Assembly (NCBI GenBank): GCA_027486765.1 | Contig: JAIXOO010000321.1 | Span: 1 to 37,131 of the forward strand | DNA from: Saprospiraceae bacterium | Lineage (GTDB): Bacteria > Bacteroidota > Bacteroidia > Chitinophagales > Saprospiraceae | Reading direction: 5' to 3' | Length of the DNA: 37,131 bases | In this document: positions 8,362-16,677 of the stretch, one piece after another | How positions within the stretch are numbered: position 1 is the stretch's first letter | How the letters are laid out: every line of letters begins with the position of its first letter | Translations under genes and position numbers: made by a program | Notes under the pieces: model-generated | Databases searched by the model: none | What the model saw: the letters and a program-made list of their open reading frames with translations, nothing else | Told to the model about the DNA's origin: nothing

Positions 8362-8481
8362 TCAACGGCAACATTTTTTGACAAATAGCTTTTTAAAGAG
8401 CCAGACAATAAAGCCGGCAACCCGCATTAGGGTGCGTAAAAATTGGGATTGGGCACTTGATTGAAGCTCTCGGTTCTTCAT
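8362..8481 (-). CDS. Possible small membrane protein (39 aa)
   Basis: An ATG at 8481 opens a 39-codon frame ending at TGA 8362, 25 bp before the ATPase start. The product is basic, with one hydrophobic stretch (about LMRVAGFIVWLF, residues 18-29) and a KKCCR C-terminus. Small Cys-ended membrane proteins beside copper pumps are plausible metal carriers, but I recognise no family and the start has no distinguishing leader. It could be spurious. Confidence 0.3.
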   Translation of the reverse strand: MKNRELQSSAQSQFLRTLMRVAGFIVWLFKKLFVKKCCR

Positions 8482-8522
8482 TCTAAACGATTTTAAGAGT
8501 GAACATATAAGTTGCAATTGTT

Positions 8523-8735
8523 TCAAACGTAGACTGTAGCCCGTTTTTCTAAGGGAATAGGCTCTCCGTTCAGCATACTTTCATCCACAAAAGAGTTGCA
8601 TTGAACGACTATACCATCCACTACGATTTTTTTGCCCGGACGTACCAAAACAAGGTCACCATGCTTTATTTCCGCAATAGATAAGGTCATTTCCTCTTGA
8701 ATTAGGTCAAAAAAATGGTACATGCCATAAGTTTT
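8523..8735 (-). pseudogene. Relic of a CopA-type heavy-metal P-type ATPase (actuator domain only)
   Basis: About 45 residues align well with the actuator domain of P1B-1 (CopA-like) ATPases: an EIKHGD segment, [14 protein letters not shown], then [14 protein letters not shown]. The catalytic TGE is changed to NGE, and the frame stops at 8523 just where a GGT/GTING-type segment should follow. Neither the N-terminal metal-binding region, the CPC helix nor the phosphorylation domain is found nearby. The fragment differs from the intact neighbouring CopB sequence, so it is not a partial duplication of it. Its 5' side runs into the end of the multicopper oxidase gene, consistent with a deletion that removed the rest of a former copA. 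Confidence 0.75.
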
Positions 8736-8742
8736 AAATTGT

Positions 8743-10971
8743 TCAATAATGGAATGTAAGTCCAAGGCCCCATTTATAATCACTATCGTAATTGGTACTT
8801 ACAGAAAGGTATCGATCAATCATGTATCTCAAGCCGATGTTGTACTCCTTATCTGTGTTGAGTCTCCAGTCCATAAAGAAATTATTGCTCAATGGCAAAT
8901 CTCTTCGCTCCAATTGCAGGCGTAATTTTCCGGTATGATCTATCCGCCACTCTGAACGAATAAGCATAGGTAGAAGGTAGTAAAATCCAGCATCAAATAC
9001 CCGGCGATTGTCCTTTGTGTTCGGCTGCTCCGCAAGCGGCAAGGTTTTGTTTTTCCGAAGATCATAGCCTAGGTAAAAAGCCAGGTATTGTTTTTTGTCT
9101 AAATAGCGGAGCAAATGGGTTTCCGTCTCATAATTGCCTTGCCAACTAAGCCTCCCTTCAAATTCAATAGCATTTCTATTATTAGAAATATTAGCAGAAA
9201 GCCAACTCCCCTGAGAGTGTACACTCAGATCTGCCCAAGGAAAAAGCATGTTATCCTCTTGCTTTAGTTTTTTATATCCTGTTTGTGCAAATACATTCAT
9301 TGGGCTGCCTTCATAACCAATAACACGGGCCATACCACTCATCATGTGGTAAAGAATATGACAATGAAAAAACCAATCTTGACTTTCGTTTGCTTCAAAT
9401 TCGATGGTGACGATTTCCATAGGTTTAATGTCGAAAGTGTGCTTCAAGGGAGAATACTCCCCTTGGCTATTCAAAAATCTAAAAAAATGCCCATGCAGAT
9501 GTAAAGGATGCCTCATCATTGTATTGTTGTGAAACACCATACGCACCCTTTCACCCCGACGGATCAAAACCTTATCAGATAAAGACAAGGTTTTATAATC
9601 AAAGGACCACACATAACGGAGCATATTTCCCGTTAAGTTAAGGTGAATTTCTCTAGGTTTGAGCGTCGAGTCCAGTACCGTAGGATGTAGAGCCCGGAGC
9701 ATATTGTAATTAAATTGTTCAGGCATATCCATTTGCATGCCAGACATGTCGTGATTTTGGGTTTGCATACTATCCTCAGGCATTTGCATTGTACCCTTAT
9801 TCATACTGGCGTGTTGCCCTTGATTCATTTTGCCCATGTTCATGCCTTCCATTTCCCGCATCATTTTGAAATAGTTGAGCTTGGGCATATCTGGAACATT
9901 AGTTGTTTTGCCACTGCCAAAAAAAACTGATGCAAAACCTGTAATATCCCAAGAAGTAGCCCGAAGTTCGGCTGCACCATTTTCAGGTACAGTGATGAGC
10001 ACATCGTATGTTTCGGCGACGGCTATTTCAAGTTGGTTGACAGACACTGGTTCAATATTGATACCATCAGCTGCCACCACTCTTAGGTATGAGTTGGCGT
10101 ATTGAAGATTGAAATAAGTAGAAGCTGAGCCGTTGATGACACGCAAGCGCACGATTTCTCCAGGTTGAGCATCTTTAAAAAGGACTTGAGGCTGTCCATT
10201 AACTAGAAATTTATCATAAAGCACATCAGACACGTCCATTGCAGGCATTCTCTGCCAGTCTTGTTTGAGTTTAGCTTTGAAAGCACCTGCCGCAATGGCT
10301 TCACCATAACTTTGTAAAGCAACCTTTTTAATGGCATACCACTCGCCACCTCGTTTGAGATAGCGCAACACGGAGGCTGGGTTTTCATCAGTCCAATCAG
10401 AAAGCAGCAAAACATACTCTTTAAGTTTAGGTTCTGGATCAGCAGCATGAATGACAATTGAACCGTACACCCCACTTTGCTCTTGATACATGGTATGAGA
10501 ATGATACCAATATGTACCACTTTGAATAAGTGGAAATGTGAAAGTATAGGTTTCACCTGGTTCGACTGGAGCAGTAGTCAGGTATGGTACGCCATCCTGC
10601 CTGTTGGGGAGTAACAAACCATGCCAGTGGATGGAAGTTTCCATTTTCATGCGGTTGTGTACGTGGATGATAGCTGTATCCCCCTCAGTAAACATTAAAA
10701 TGGGGGCGGGAATTTGACCATTCACCGCAATTGCATGCCGATTTTTTCCCGTAAAATTGACAGTAGTATCATTGATAAATAAATCATATTCTACACGCTT
10801 ACCAATATTAGACTTAGATGAATTAATTGGAGCAGGAGGCAAGGATGAAAAATAATCCGAAGGCAAATGCTTAACATCTGGATTGGGTTTATTGTGAATA
10901 GCATGATGGGATTGTGCAGCCAAACAAACAGGAAGCAATAAGAAGAAAGTAAGTTGTAAGATCGATTTCAT
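8743..10971 (-). CDS. PcoA/CopA-like multicopper oxidase fused to a C-terminal outer-membrane-like domain
   Basis: Start at ATG 10971, 10 bp after the stop of the preceding gene, with signal peptide [20 protein letters not shown]. The 742-aa protein has three cupredoxin domains with all copper ligands: HWHG (115-118), HSH (157-159), HPLHLHG (488-494) and [12 protein letters not shown] (536-547). A Met/His-rich insert covers about 371-417 ([21 protein letters not shown]), as in copper-resistance CopA/PcoA. The oxidase ends near residue 560, and about 180 residues follow. These alternate polar and aromatic residues (for example [39 protein letters not shown]) and end in an aromatic residue, like an outer-membrane beta-barrel such as CopB/PcoB. 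Role: periplasmic oxidation or sequestration of Cu(I), perhaps tethered to the outer membrane. The domain-fusion reading is inference. Confidence 0.9.
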   Translation of the reverse strand: MKSILQLTFFLLLPVCLAAQSHHAIHNKPNPDVKHLPSDYFSSLPPAPINSSKSNIGKRVEYDLFINDTTVNFTGKNRHAIAVNGQIPAPILMFTEGDTAIIHVHNRMKMETSIHWHGLLLPNRQDGVPYLTTAPVEPGETYTFTFPLIQSGTYWYHSHTMYQEQSGVYGSIVIHAADPEPKLKEYVLLLSDWTDENPASVLRYLKRGGEWYAIKKVALQSYGEAIAAGAFKAKLKQDWQRMPAMDVSDVLYDKFLVNGQPQVLFKDAQPGEIVRLRVINGSASTYFNLQYANSYLRVVAADGINIEPVSVNQLEIAVAETYDVLITVPENGAAELRATSWDITGFASVFFGSGKTTNVPDMPKLNYFKMMREMEGMNMGKMNQGQHASMNKGTMQMPEDSMQTQNHDMSGMQMDMPEQFNYNMLRALHPTVLDSTLKPREIHLNLTGNMLRYVWSFDYKTLSLSDKVLIRRGERVRMVFHNNTMMRHPLHLHGHFFRFLNSQGEYSPLKHTFDIKPMEIVTIEFEANESQDWFFHCHILYHMMSGMARVIGYEGSPMNVFAQTGYKKLKQEDNMLFPWADLSVHSQGSWLSANISNNRNAIEFEGRLSWQGNYETETHLLRYLDKKQYLAFYLGYDLRKNKTLPLAEQPNTKDNRRVFDAGFYYLLPMLIRSEWRIDHTGKLRLQLERRDLPLSNNFFMDWRLNTDKEYNIGLRYMIDRYLSVSTNYDSDYKWGLGLTFHY

Positions 10972-10981
10972 AATCAAGATT

Positions 10982-11938
10982 TTAGTTTGAGCCAGACAAT
11001 TTTGATTTACGGCGTGTCGGGTTATTATCAGATAATCTAATGGTATCCATAGCATTAGGTTCTCTCATCTTCTTCGACATATCGCTGGATTGGCTCATTT
11101 TTTGCATATCATGGCTAGCTGGCGCATCTTTGGATGGGCTCATGTCCTGCATATCATGTGCCACAGGTTTGCTTCCAGGTTCTTTCATTTTTTGCATATC
11201 ATGGCTAGTAGTCGCATCTTTGGATGGGCTCATGTCCTGCATATCATGTACCACAGGTTTACTTCCGGGTTCTTTCATTTTTTGCATATCATGGCTAGCT
11301 GGCGTCTCTTTAGATGGGCTCATGTCCTGCATATCATGTGCCACAGGTTTACTTCCGGGTTCTTTCATTTTTTGCATATCATGGCTAGCTGGCGTCTCTT
11401 TGGATGGGTTCATATCCTGCATATCATGTGCTTGAGGCGTGTTTTTTTTATGCTCAGAATCGTTCATTTTCATTCCGGCACCATGACCCGCCATTAGGTA
11501 TTTGCCTTGCGGGCCAACGCCTTGAATGTGAACCAAATTAGCTCCCAAATGACCTGCTAATGATAAAAACACAGCAGTCAGGATTGACATCATTAGGACG
11601 ACTAAGTCGTAAGATTTTCTTTGAATGCGATAATAATGTCCGATACCTTTAAAGAAAAAAGTAAGCCCACTTGCCCAAAGAGTATACTGCGCATATTCTT
11701 CATGTTTAGAAAAAATAGCCACAGCAGCTATAGGCGCATCTGCTGACAGTTCAGCATGGAAGATAGTGCTTGCCAACAATGAGCTTATAAAAGCCAACCC
11801 CATTATGGCCATAGTAGCCCAACGAATTTGGTTCCAAGGCTTCCACGTAACGGCTGCCTGAAATCCTACCGCAAGCAAAATCAAAACAATCGGAAAATGT
11901 ACAGCCAAAGGGTGTAGAGATGGAAAATTGTTAAGCAT
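10982..11938 (-). CDS. DUF2231-like membrane protein with Met/His-rich tandem-repeat tail
   Basis: The N-terminal half (1-150) has about four transmembrane segments and the LHPLAVHFPIVL opening typical of DUF2231 proteins. The second half (about 151-290) is hydrophilic and low complexity: four units of 30 residues alternating AHDMQDM(N/S)PSK and SHDMQKM(K/S). This gives eight HDMQ(D/K)M motifs spaced 12 to 18 residues apart. Met-His clusters of this sort bind Cu(I)/Cu(II) or Ag(I) in periplasmic copper proteins; that is the inferred role here. The gene ends 10 bp before the multicopper oxidase start, so the two are almost certainly co-transcribed. Start at ATG 11938. The long plus-strand ORFs opposite the tail are shadows of the repeat. 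Confidence 0.85.
   Translation of the reverse strand: MLNNFPSLHPLAVHFPIVLILLAVGFQAAVTWKPWNQIRWATMAIMGLAFISSLLASTIFHAELSADAPIAAVAIFSKHEEYAQYTLWASGLTFFFKGIGHYYRIQRKSYDLVVLMMSILTAVFLSLAGHLGANLVHIQGVGPQGKYLMAGHGAGMKMNDSEHKKNTPQAHDMQDMNPSKETPASHDMQKMKEPGSKPVAHDMQDMSPSKETPASHDMQKMKEPGSKPVVHDMQDMSPSKDATTSHDMQKMKEPGSKPVAHDMQDMSPSKDAPASHDMQKMSQSSDMSKKMREPNAMDTIRLSDNNPTRRKSKLSGSN
11090..11435 (-). repeat. 90-bp tandem repeat encoding HDMQxM copper-binding motifs
   Basis: The period is exactly 90 bp. The string tttgcatatcatggctag recurs at 11101, 11191, 11281 and 11371, and each unit holds two HDMQ motifs (tgcatatcatg). The copies differ by only a few bases each, so expansion looks recent and copy number is likely to vary between strains. 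Confidence 0.9.
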
Positions 11939-12019
11939 AGTCCTTGATTGATTTGATTAAAAAAGTTCATAAATCCAATTACTGGGATAGACTTAGTTCT
12001 ATTTTTGATGATCGCTCAC

Positions 12020-12733
12020 TTAAAATGAGTGATACACCTTCGCAGCATAAAGCCAAGCGAGCATCTGACGATCCCGAGTAGAAACCTTAACATCCGATGG
12101 TTCATGATCATGCGAATGAGCTAGCTCAAACATGATATCATTAGCTACTTTAGAGTGTTTTACGCCAAGTAGATGGCAGAGCTCGTGGAGCAACATTTCA
12201 ATAATTTCCCCTTTATTTTTATATTGTTTTTTAGGCAACATACCTATGATTCGGAGTCTAAGTTTTGCAATCCCAACTGCACCAAAGGGGACATAGCGAC
12301 CTGACCAATCTACACGAATATCGGCCTCTAATGAATCATGCACGGGTTGAAAGAAATCAACTCCTAAGCCAATATCCTGCGCCACCTCATTCCAAATAGA
12401 TGTAGCCTGACAAATGAAGTGGAGATAAGCCTTTGATTTGTTGCCAACACGTGGTTTTGAGTAAACTTTCAAAGGAAAACAAGTAATATCCCAGCGAACA
12501 GGGAGGCTATCCTTTTGGACGTATTCATACCGATCGGGTTTAGGTCGAACTACATCATACCAATTAGAGCTTCTGCTAATCAGAAAAAACAAATTGCTAA
12601 TGTCATCTAAAGCTCCATGGGATTCTTGCCCTAGAACGGTTGAAGCACCGCTCTGTTTATACTCTACCTCTTGAGTATAAAGCGGCACAAAAAAGCAACA
12701 AGATAGGATGAGTGTGCTAATCAAAATTTTCAT
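12020..12733 (-). CDS. Secreted matrixin-like (metzincin) zinc metalloprotease
   Basis: Start at ATG 12733 with a signal peptide (about residues 1-20). The 237-aa protein carries the metzincin zinc motif HELCHLLGVKH (183-193, HExxHxxGxxH) and a Met-turn methionine at 201 (NDIMFE), placing it with peptidase family M10/matrixins. The preceding region (about 100-180) resembles the beta-sheet part of matrixin catalytic domains (IWNEVA, ADIRVDW). A HSHDH cluster at 206-210 could bind metal. No sorting domain follows, so it may be periplasmic or a lone secreted protease. It sits 10 bp after the M43 protease gene and 81 bp before the DUF2231 gene, inside the copper cluster. The leader TTAATTCAAGTAAT before ATG matches that of the 190-aa secreted protein. 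Confidence 0.85.
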   Translation of the reverse strand: MKILISTLILSCCFFVPLYTQEVEYKQSGASTVLGQESHGALDDISNLFFLISRSSNWYDVVRPKPDRYEYVQKDSLPVRWDITCFPLKVYSKPRVGNKSKAYLHFICQATSIWNEVAQDIGLGVDFFQPVHDSLEADIRVDWSGRYVPFGAVGIAKLRLRIIGMLPKKQYKNKGEIIEMLLHELCHLLGVKHSKVANDIMFELAHSHDHEPSDVKVSTRDRQMLAWLYAAKVYHSF

Positions 12734-12743
12734 ATTACTTGAA

Positions 12744-14828
12744 TTAACTTCCTTTAATCAAACGAAAAGTAGCAATCCGTCCAGTTGATTCAAACCTTAC
12801 AAGCAGCAAGCCTGCTGGCAGGCCAATCAGGTCAAGCACAGGTGCGGTCAACATTCCAAAATCGCGTAATAAGCGCCCAAAGCCATCGTATACTTTACAG
12901 TAGATAGGCTCTCTCCAGTTGTCCTTACCATGCACAAATACTTGCTCCTGAGCAGGGTTAGGAATGAGCTGAAGTGGCAAGTTCAAATTTTGAGGTTCCT
13001 TTGATGCAGTAGGAATACCATCGTTGATTTGTATGTCATCCAGGTAAAGCCGATTGCCACCATCCGTTACATTTACGAAACGAATTTGGAGGTGTTGTTC
13101 GGTCTTGTATTGAAAAAGGCGAACAGAGGCTTTATTCCATTGAGTTGAGTTGGGAACAAAAGGGGTAGTTTGGGTGGGGCCGGTAGCGAGGTCATCCCCA
13201 GATTTACTCCAGATATTGGAATAATTCGCACCACAGTCTTTAGAAATTTGTACAATCAATTGATCAGAATAATTGGGATCAGAACGCGCATAAGCCCACC
13301 AGAAATTCAGCATTAAGTTGTTCCCTACTCGTGTCGAACTTAAATCGAGGGCTGGTAATACGAGCTCATCCCTTGTACCATAGTTGAGGTTTTGCAGGTT
13401 GTCAATACTGACCGAGTAGGGCAAGGAGTGAGCAGCAAGTGTATCTAGTTCCCAGCCAATATTGAAATCAGGGTTATTTACACCAATGCCTTGGGAAGGA
13501 AATGCACCATCATCAAAGTTTACCATAAAAGGTAAATGCAGCCCAATTTGGGGTTTAGAAACCAGAATATAATTGTTCAACTGCAAAGTATCTGAACCGT
13601 TGCCATTACTAGCAATCAGCTCTGCTGAAAAAGAACCTGGAGTGTCATAAGTTACGGTAGGATTGGGTAAAATAGAAAAAGCAGGTGTACCACCGGGAAA
13701 AGACCATTGCCAAGAGGTAGCTGTATTTAGCGACCGATCCATAAAATAGACTTTTGTACCAGAGCACACCTGTGTAGTTAAGGTTATGAAATCCGCTGCC
13801 ACTGGGCACATCAGTGGCCTAACATAAGCACTATCGCAACCTGTAAGCGCCAAATTACTGGCGGACACGATCAAGGAGCGGACGCCCTTGAGGGTGGCTG
13901 CAATACGATTCTTTTGTCCTGGAGTAAACATATTTTTGCAATCATCCGGGGTGTAGTCCATATAATTGCGCACCTGATCGGGTAGGTCGGGTAAATCATT
14001 GGAACAAGAATTGCTATTCAAATTACAAGAATAATTGGGTGCAGCTACTGGTGGTGTGTCACAGACAAAATCTCCTTCGGTGCAAGTATCCTGACCGCAG
14101 CCAGCACTAAAAGTATGATAAAGCCCTAACCAGTGCCCTACCTCGTGGGTCAAGGTACGGCCACCAGAAGCTGCTGCCGTTCCAGAATCTCCAAAAAGAT
14201 AGTGCCGGACTACGACACCATCTTCATCAGGAGGAGCATACGGAAAGGAAGCATAGCCCCCTATTTCTCCGCTGATGGTACGAACCACATAAATATTGAG
14301 GTAGCGTGCTGGATTCCAAAAAGATAAATTTTTGAGCGCACTTCGGTCAGCAGGTTGATGATTGGTTAAGGGGGTATTTACCCTCACAATACCATCGGTA
14401 CAGCGACCAAAAGGGTCGAGCTTAGCCAAACAAAAGCGCACATGAGTATCTACACCTTTGCCCTCACCAGGTGTTCCTGGGAGCTTCCCAAAATCTTCAT
14501 TTAGAATTGCAATCTGTCGTTCAATCTGTGCATTGCTGATGTTTTCGGTTCCACCATTGTGAATGATGTGAACGACTACAGGAATCGTACTAAACGCTTC
14601 TGGGTCACTCTTTAAGGGAATCGGCAGATGAGTACTCAACAACTTTTGAAACTTCGGTTCAACAGCATAAAGTTTAGCAGAAGGATAAAGTGAATCAAAA
14701 AGGCACAAACCAGGGCGCTTAGTTGGTGTTTGGGCAAATGCACATTGATATGGCCACAGGATGTTGAATCCATAAGTCATTACAATAAAGACAATTAAAA
14801 AACAAGGTCTTGCCCCACTACTAATCAT
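12744..14828 (-). CDS. T9SS-exported M43 (pappalysin-type) metalloprotease with PKD domain
   Basis: Start at ATG 14828, with a long hydrophobic N-terminus acting as signal peptide (cut about 32). The catalytic domain (about 80-315) has HEVGHWLGLYH (228-238), a Cys-rich stretch after it (GCGQDTCTEGDFVCDTPP) and the NYMDYT Met-turn (288-293), all typical of family M43B. A PKD-like domain follows (about 345-425, with WQWSFPGGTP), then a beta-rich jelly-roll-like region (about 430-605) and a T9SS type A sorting domain (about 615-694, IPNPAQEQ). Lies 19 bp after the T9SS multicopper oxidase and 10 bp before the matrixin-like gene. Such enzymes are secreted proteases; the target is unknown. The odd point is its place in a metal-resistance operon. 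Confidence 0.9.
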   Translation of the reverse strand: MISSGARPCFLIVFIVMTYGFNILWPYQCAFAQTPTKRPGLCLFDSLYPSAKLYAVEPKFQKLLSTHLPIPLKSDPEAFSTIPVVVHIIHNGGTENISNAQIERQIAILNEDFGKLPGTPGEGKGVDTHVRFCLAKLDPFGRCTDGIVRVNTPLTNHQPADRSALKNLSFWNPARYLNIYVVRTISGEIGGYASFPYAPPDEDGVVVRHYLFGDSGTAAASGGRTLTHEVGHWLGLYHTFSAGCGQDTCTEGDFVCDTPPVAAPNYSCNLNSNSCSNDLPDLPDQVRNYMDYTPDDCKNMFTPGQKNRIAATLKGVRSLIVSASNLALTGCDSAYVRPLMCPVAADFITLTTQVCSGTKVYFMDRSLNTATSWQWSFPGGTPAFSILPNPTVTYDTPGSFSAELIASNGNGSDTLQLNNYILVSKPQIGLHLPFMVNFDDGAFPSQGIGVNNPDFNIGWELDTLAAHSLPYSVSIDNLQNLNYGTRDELVLPALDLSSTRVGNNLMLNFWWAYARSDPNYSDQLIVQISKDCGANYSNIWSKSGDDLATGPTQTTPFVPNSTQWNKASVRLFQYKTEQHLQIRFVNVTDGGNRLYLDDIQINDGIPTASKEPQNLNLPLQLIPNPAQEQVFVHGKDNWREPIYCKVYDGFGRLLRDFGMLTAPVLDLIGLPAGLLLVRFESTGRIATFRLIKGS

Positions 14829-14847
14829 GATCTCGTACTTGAAAAGA

Positions 14848-16542
14848 TTATTGTTTTATAAAAACTCCGGCATACAATTTACCCAGCAAGAACATGTTCG
14901 CCGTGTAAGTACCTGGTATAAGCTGTTCAACTGGAATATTACCCTGGCCGTTGATGACTTGTATTTGTTGCTCTAACACCACTCTACCCATCACGTCTAT
15001 AACTTGAAACTTTGCTTTTTCAAGGGACTTCTCTGAAATTTCAAATACCAGCATTTTATCCGCAGGATTTGGGTAAAACTTTAGTTTTTCTTTACTCAAG
15101 TTATCATGGGTACCACTCAACAAAGGAGCGACTAAAAATTGTCCCATCATACCATTGTCTTCATGGCTCAGGATATGGCAATGGTACATATATGGTGTGA
15201 CGGAGTCGCTAAAATCGTCGTAGCGCACCACGATTTTTACCGCACCATTAATGGGTGGAACTGTAATCACATCTTTACGCCCGAGAAGATTTGCCGCAGG
15301 TTTGCGATTGTTGACCGAAATTACCCAGAATGAATTTCCATGTAGATGAAAAGGATGAGCCATCATCGTCTGATTGGTTAGTGTCCAAACCTCAGCGGCA
15401 CCCTTTGAAACCTTAAAGTTGATGGTATTCATCTCAAATTTTGATTCATTGAGAAAAAAATTGGTCATACTCATTTGAGGCCGTGCAGACATGGTCAGGT
15501 CGCGATTGAACGCACCATTGCTTGACAAAGGGGTATTGGTGATCAAGGCAGGAGGAATAGAGCCAATGGCATTAGGTGTTGGAGCAAGTACCTGGATTTG
15601 CATTAGGTCAAAGTCGGTATCATCAAGCGGCCCCATCATGTTCTCCGTACTTCCCATCATCATCATCATTCCACCGGGATACCCCATAGGCAATTCTGTA
15701 CCGAAGTGTTGCAGGAGCAGTTTTTGGCCCAATGACTTGCTTAAGTCTAACAAAACCTCAGCCCGTTCACCAGGCGCTAAAATTAGTTTAGTCATCGCTA
15801 CTGGGGCATCCAGCAAGCCCCCATCACCAGCTATTTGTTTAAATTCCAAGTTATTGGAAAACCCAAAATTAAAATATCGGTGGCTTGAGCCATTCAACAA
15901 GCGCAAGCGCACAACTTGAGCTGGCAAATTAAGGGTGGCCCCTTTTAAAACCCCGTTTACCAATACTTCATTATCCACTTCATCCATTTCCACGATTTGC
16001 TTAGACTCATCAAAAGTTTTCCATTGAAAAACCAAAGGAACATCATCAACGCCATAGGTACGCGGTAGATTCAAGGAGGCTTCTGCCGGATCATGTACAA
16101 TAATAAAACCAGCGGCACCTTTCACAACCTGGTTTAAAGTTTTGCGATGCAAATGAGGATGGTACCAATAAGTTGAAGCTTGATCCATTACTTTAAAGCT
16201 TGGAGACCAGGTATTGCCAGCCATAATCGGCGTGTGTGGGCCTCCATCGTTGGCAGGAGATAGGTGTAGTCCATGCCAATGAACCGTAGTAGTATCATCA
16301 AGTTGATTGTCTACATTAATCGTCACCGTTTCGCCCTTCTGCAAAATCAGGGTAGGCCCTAACTGTGCACCATTGTACCCAATGGTGTTGGTACGTTGTC
16401 CGGGGAAGATTTCTGAAGTGCCTTTTTGTACTTTTAGGTTAAAGATGCTTCCTTCCAAGGTAGCTGGAATGGGCACTGTTATTTGAGCAAACACAATTTG
16501 CACAGCAAGCAGCGAAACAACAATACAAAATAGCTTTTTCAT
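14848..16542 (-). CDS. T9SS-exported multicopper oxidase
   Basis: I prefer ATG 16542 (MKKLFCIVV signal peptide); ATG 16551 would add three residues. Numbering below is from 16551 (567 aa). Three cupredoxin domains resemble CueO/bilirubin-oxidase-like enzymes, with complete ligands: HWHG (91-94), HPHLH (131-135), HPFHLHG (399-405) and HCHILSHEDNGMM (457-469). A methionine-rich loop (MGYPGGMMMMMG, about 289-300, then MM at 305-306) could be a substrate copper site as in CueO. The last about 75 residues (from KFYPNPADK, 491) are a T9SS sorting domain, so the enzyme should end on the cell surface or outside. Likely oxidises Cu(I) and possibly phenols. It shares the operon with the exported M43 protease. 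Confidence 0.92.
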   Translation of the reverse strand: MKKLFCIVVSLLAVQIVFAQITVPIPATLEGSIFNLKVQKGTSEIFPGQRTNTIGYNGAQLGPTLILQKGETVTINVDNQLDDTTTVHWHGLHLSPANDGGPHTPIMAGNTWSPSFKVMDQASTYWYHPHLHRKTLNQVVKGAAGFIIVHDPAEASLNLPRTYGVDDVPLVFQWKTFDESKQIVEMDEVDNEVLVNGVLKGATLNLPAQVVRLRLLNGSSHRYFNFGFSNNLEFKQIAGDGGLLDAPVAMTKLILAPGERAEVLLDLSKSLGQKLLLQHFGTELPMGYPGGMMMMMGSTENMMGPLDDTDFDLMQIQVLAPTPNAIGSIPPALITNTPLSSNGAFNRDLTMSARPQMSMTNFFLNESKFEMNTINFKVSKGAAEVWTLTNQTMMAHPFHLHGNSFWVISVNNRKPAANLLGRKDVITVPPINGAVKIVVRYDDFSDSVTPYMYHCHILSHEDNGMMGQFLVAPLLSGTHDNLSKEKLKFYPNPADKMLVFEISEKSLEKAKFQVIDVMGRVVLEQQIQVINGQGNIPVEQLIPGTYTANMFLLGKLYAGVFIKQ

Positions 16543-16677
16543 GATTGTCAATTTAAATATGAAGGAACATCAAAGAGCTTATACTCCGTTGATTTAGGTA
16601 TATCCATTTCACTCAGTAAAATCCATCGCTTGCAATCTCTTCACTGATTCCGGACACGTTTTATTTTCACTCAAGAA

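Noticed and set aside
11090-11435. Regularly spaced repeats that might suggest a CRISPR array
   Set aside because: The 90-bp units are contiguous, have no variable spacers, and encode a Met/His-rich protein tail in frame.
11040-11497. Two long overlapping plus-strand ORFs (131 and 135 aa) with regular repeats
   Set aside because: They are antisense shadows of the 90-bp tandem repeat, which stays open in several frames because 90 is a multiple of three.
16552-16677. Short frames in the gap between the adaptor and the T9SS multicopper oxidase
   Set aside because: Two frames of about 20 codons overlap by a TGA/ATG, but they have no start context or similarity I recognise; a chance match to an adaptor C-terminus (IYLNQ) is too short to call a relic.
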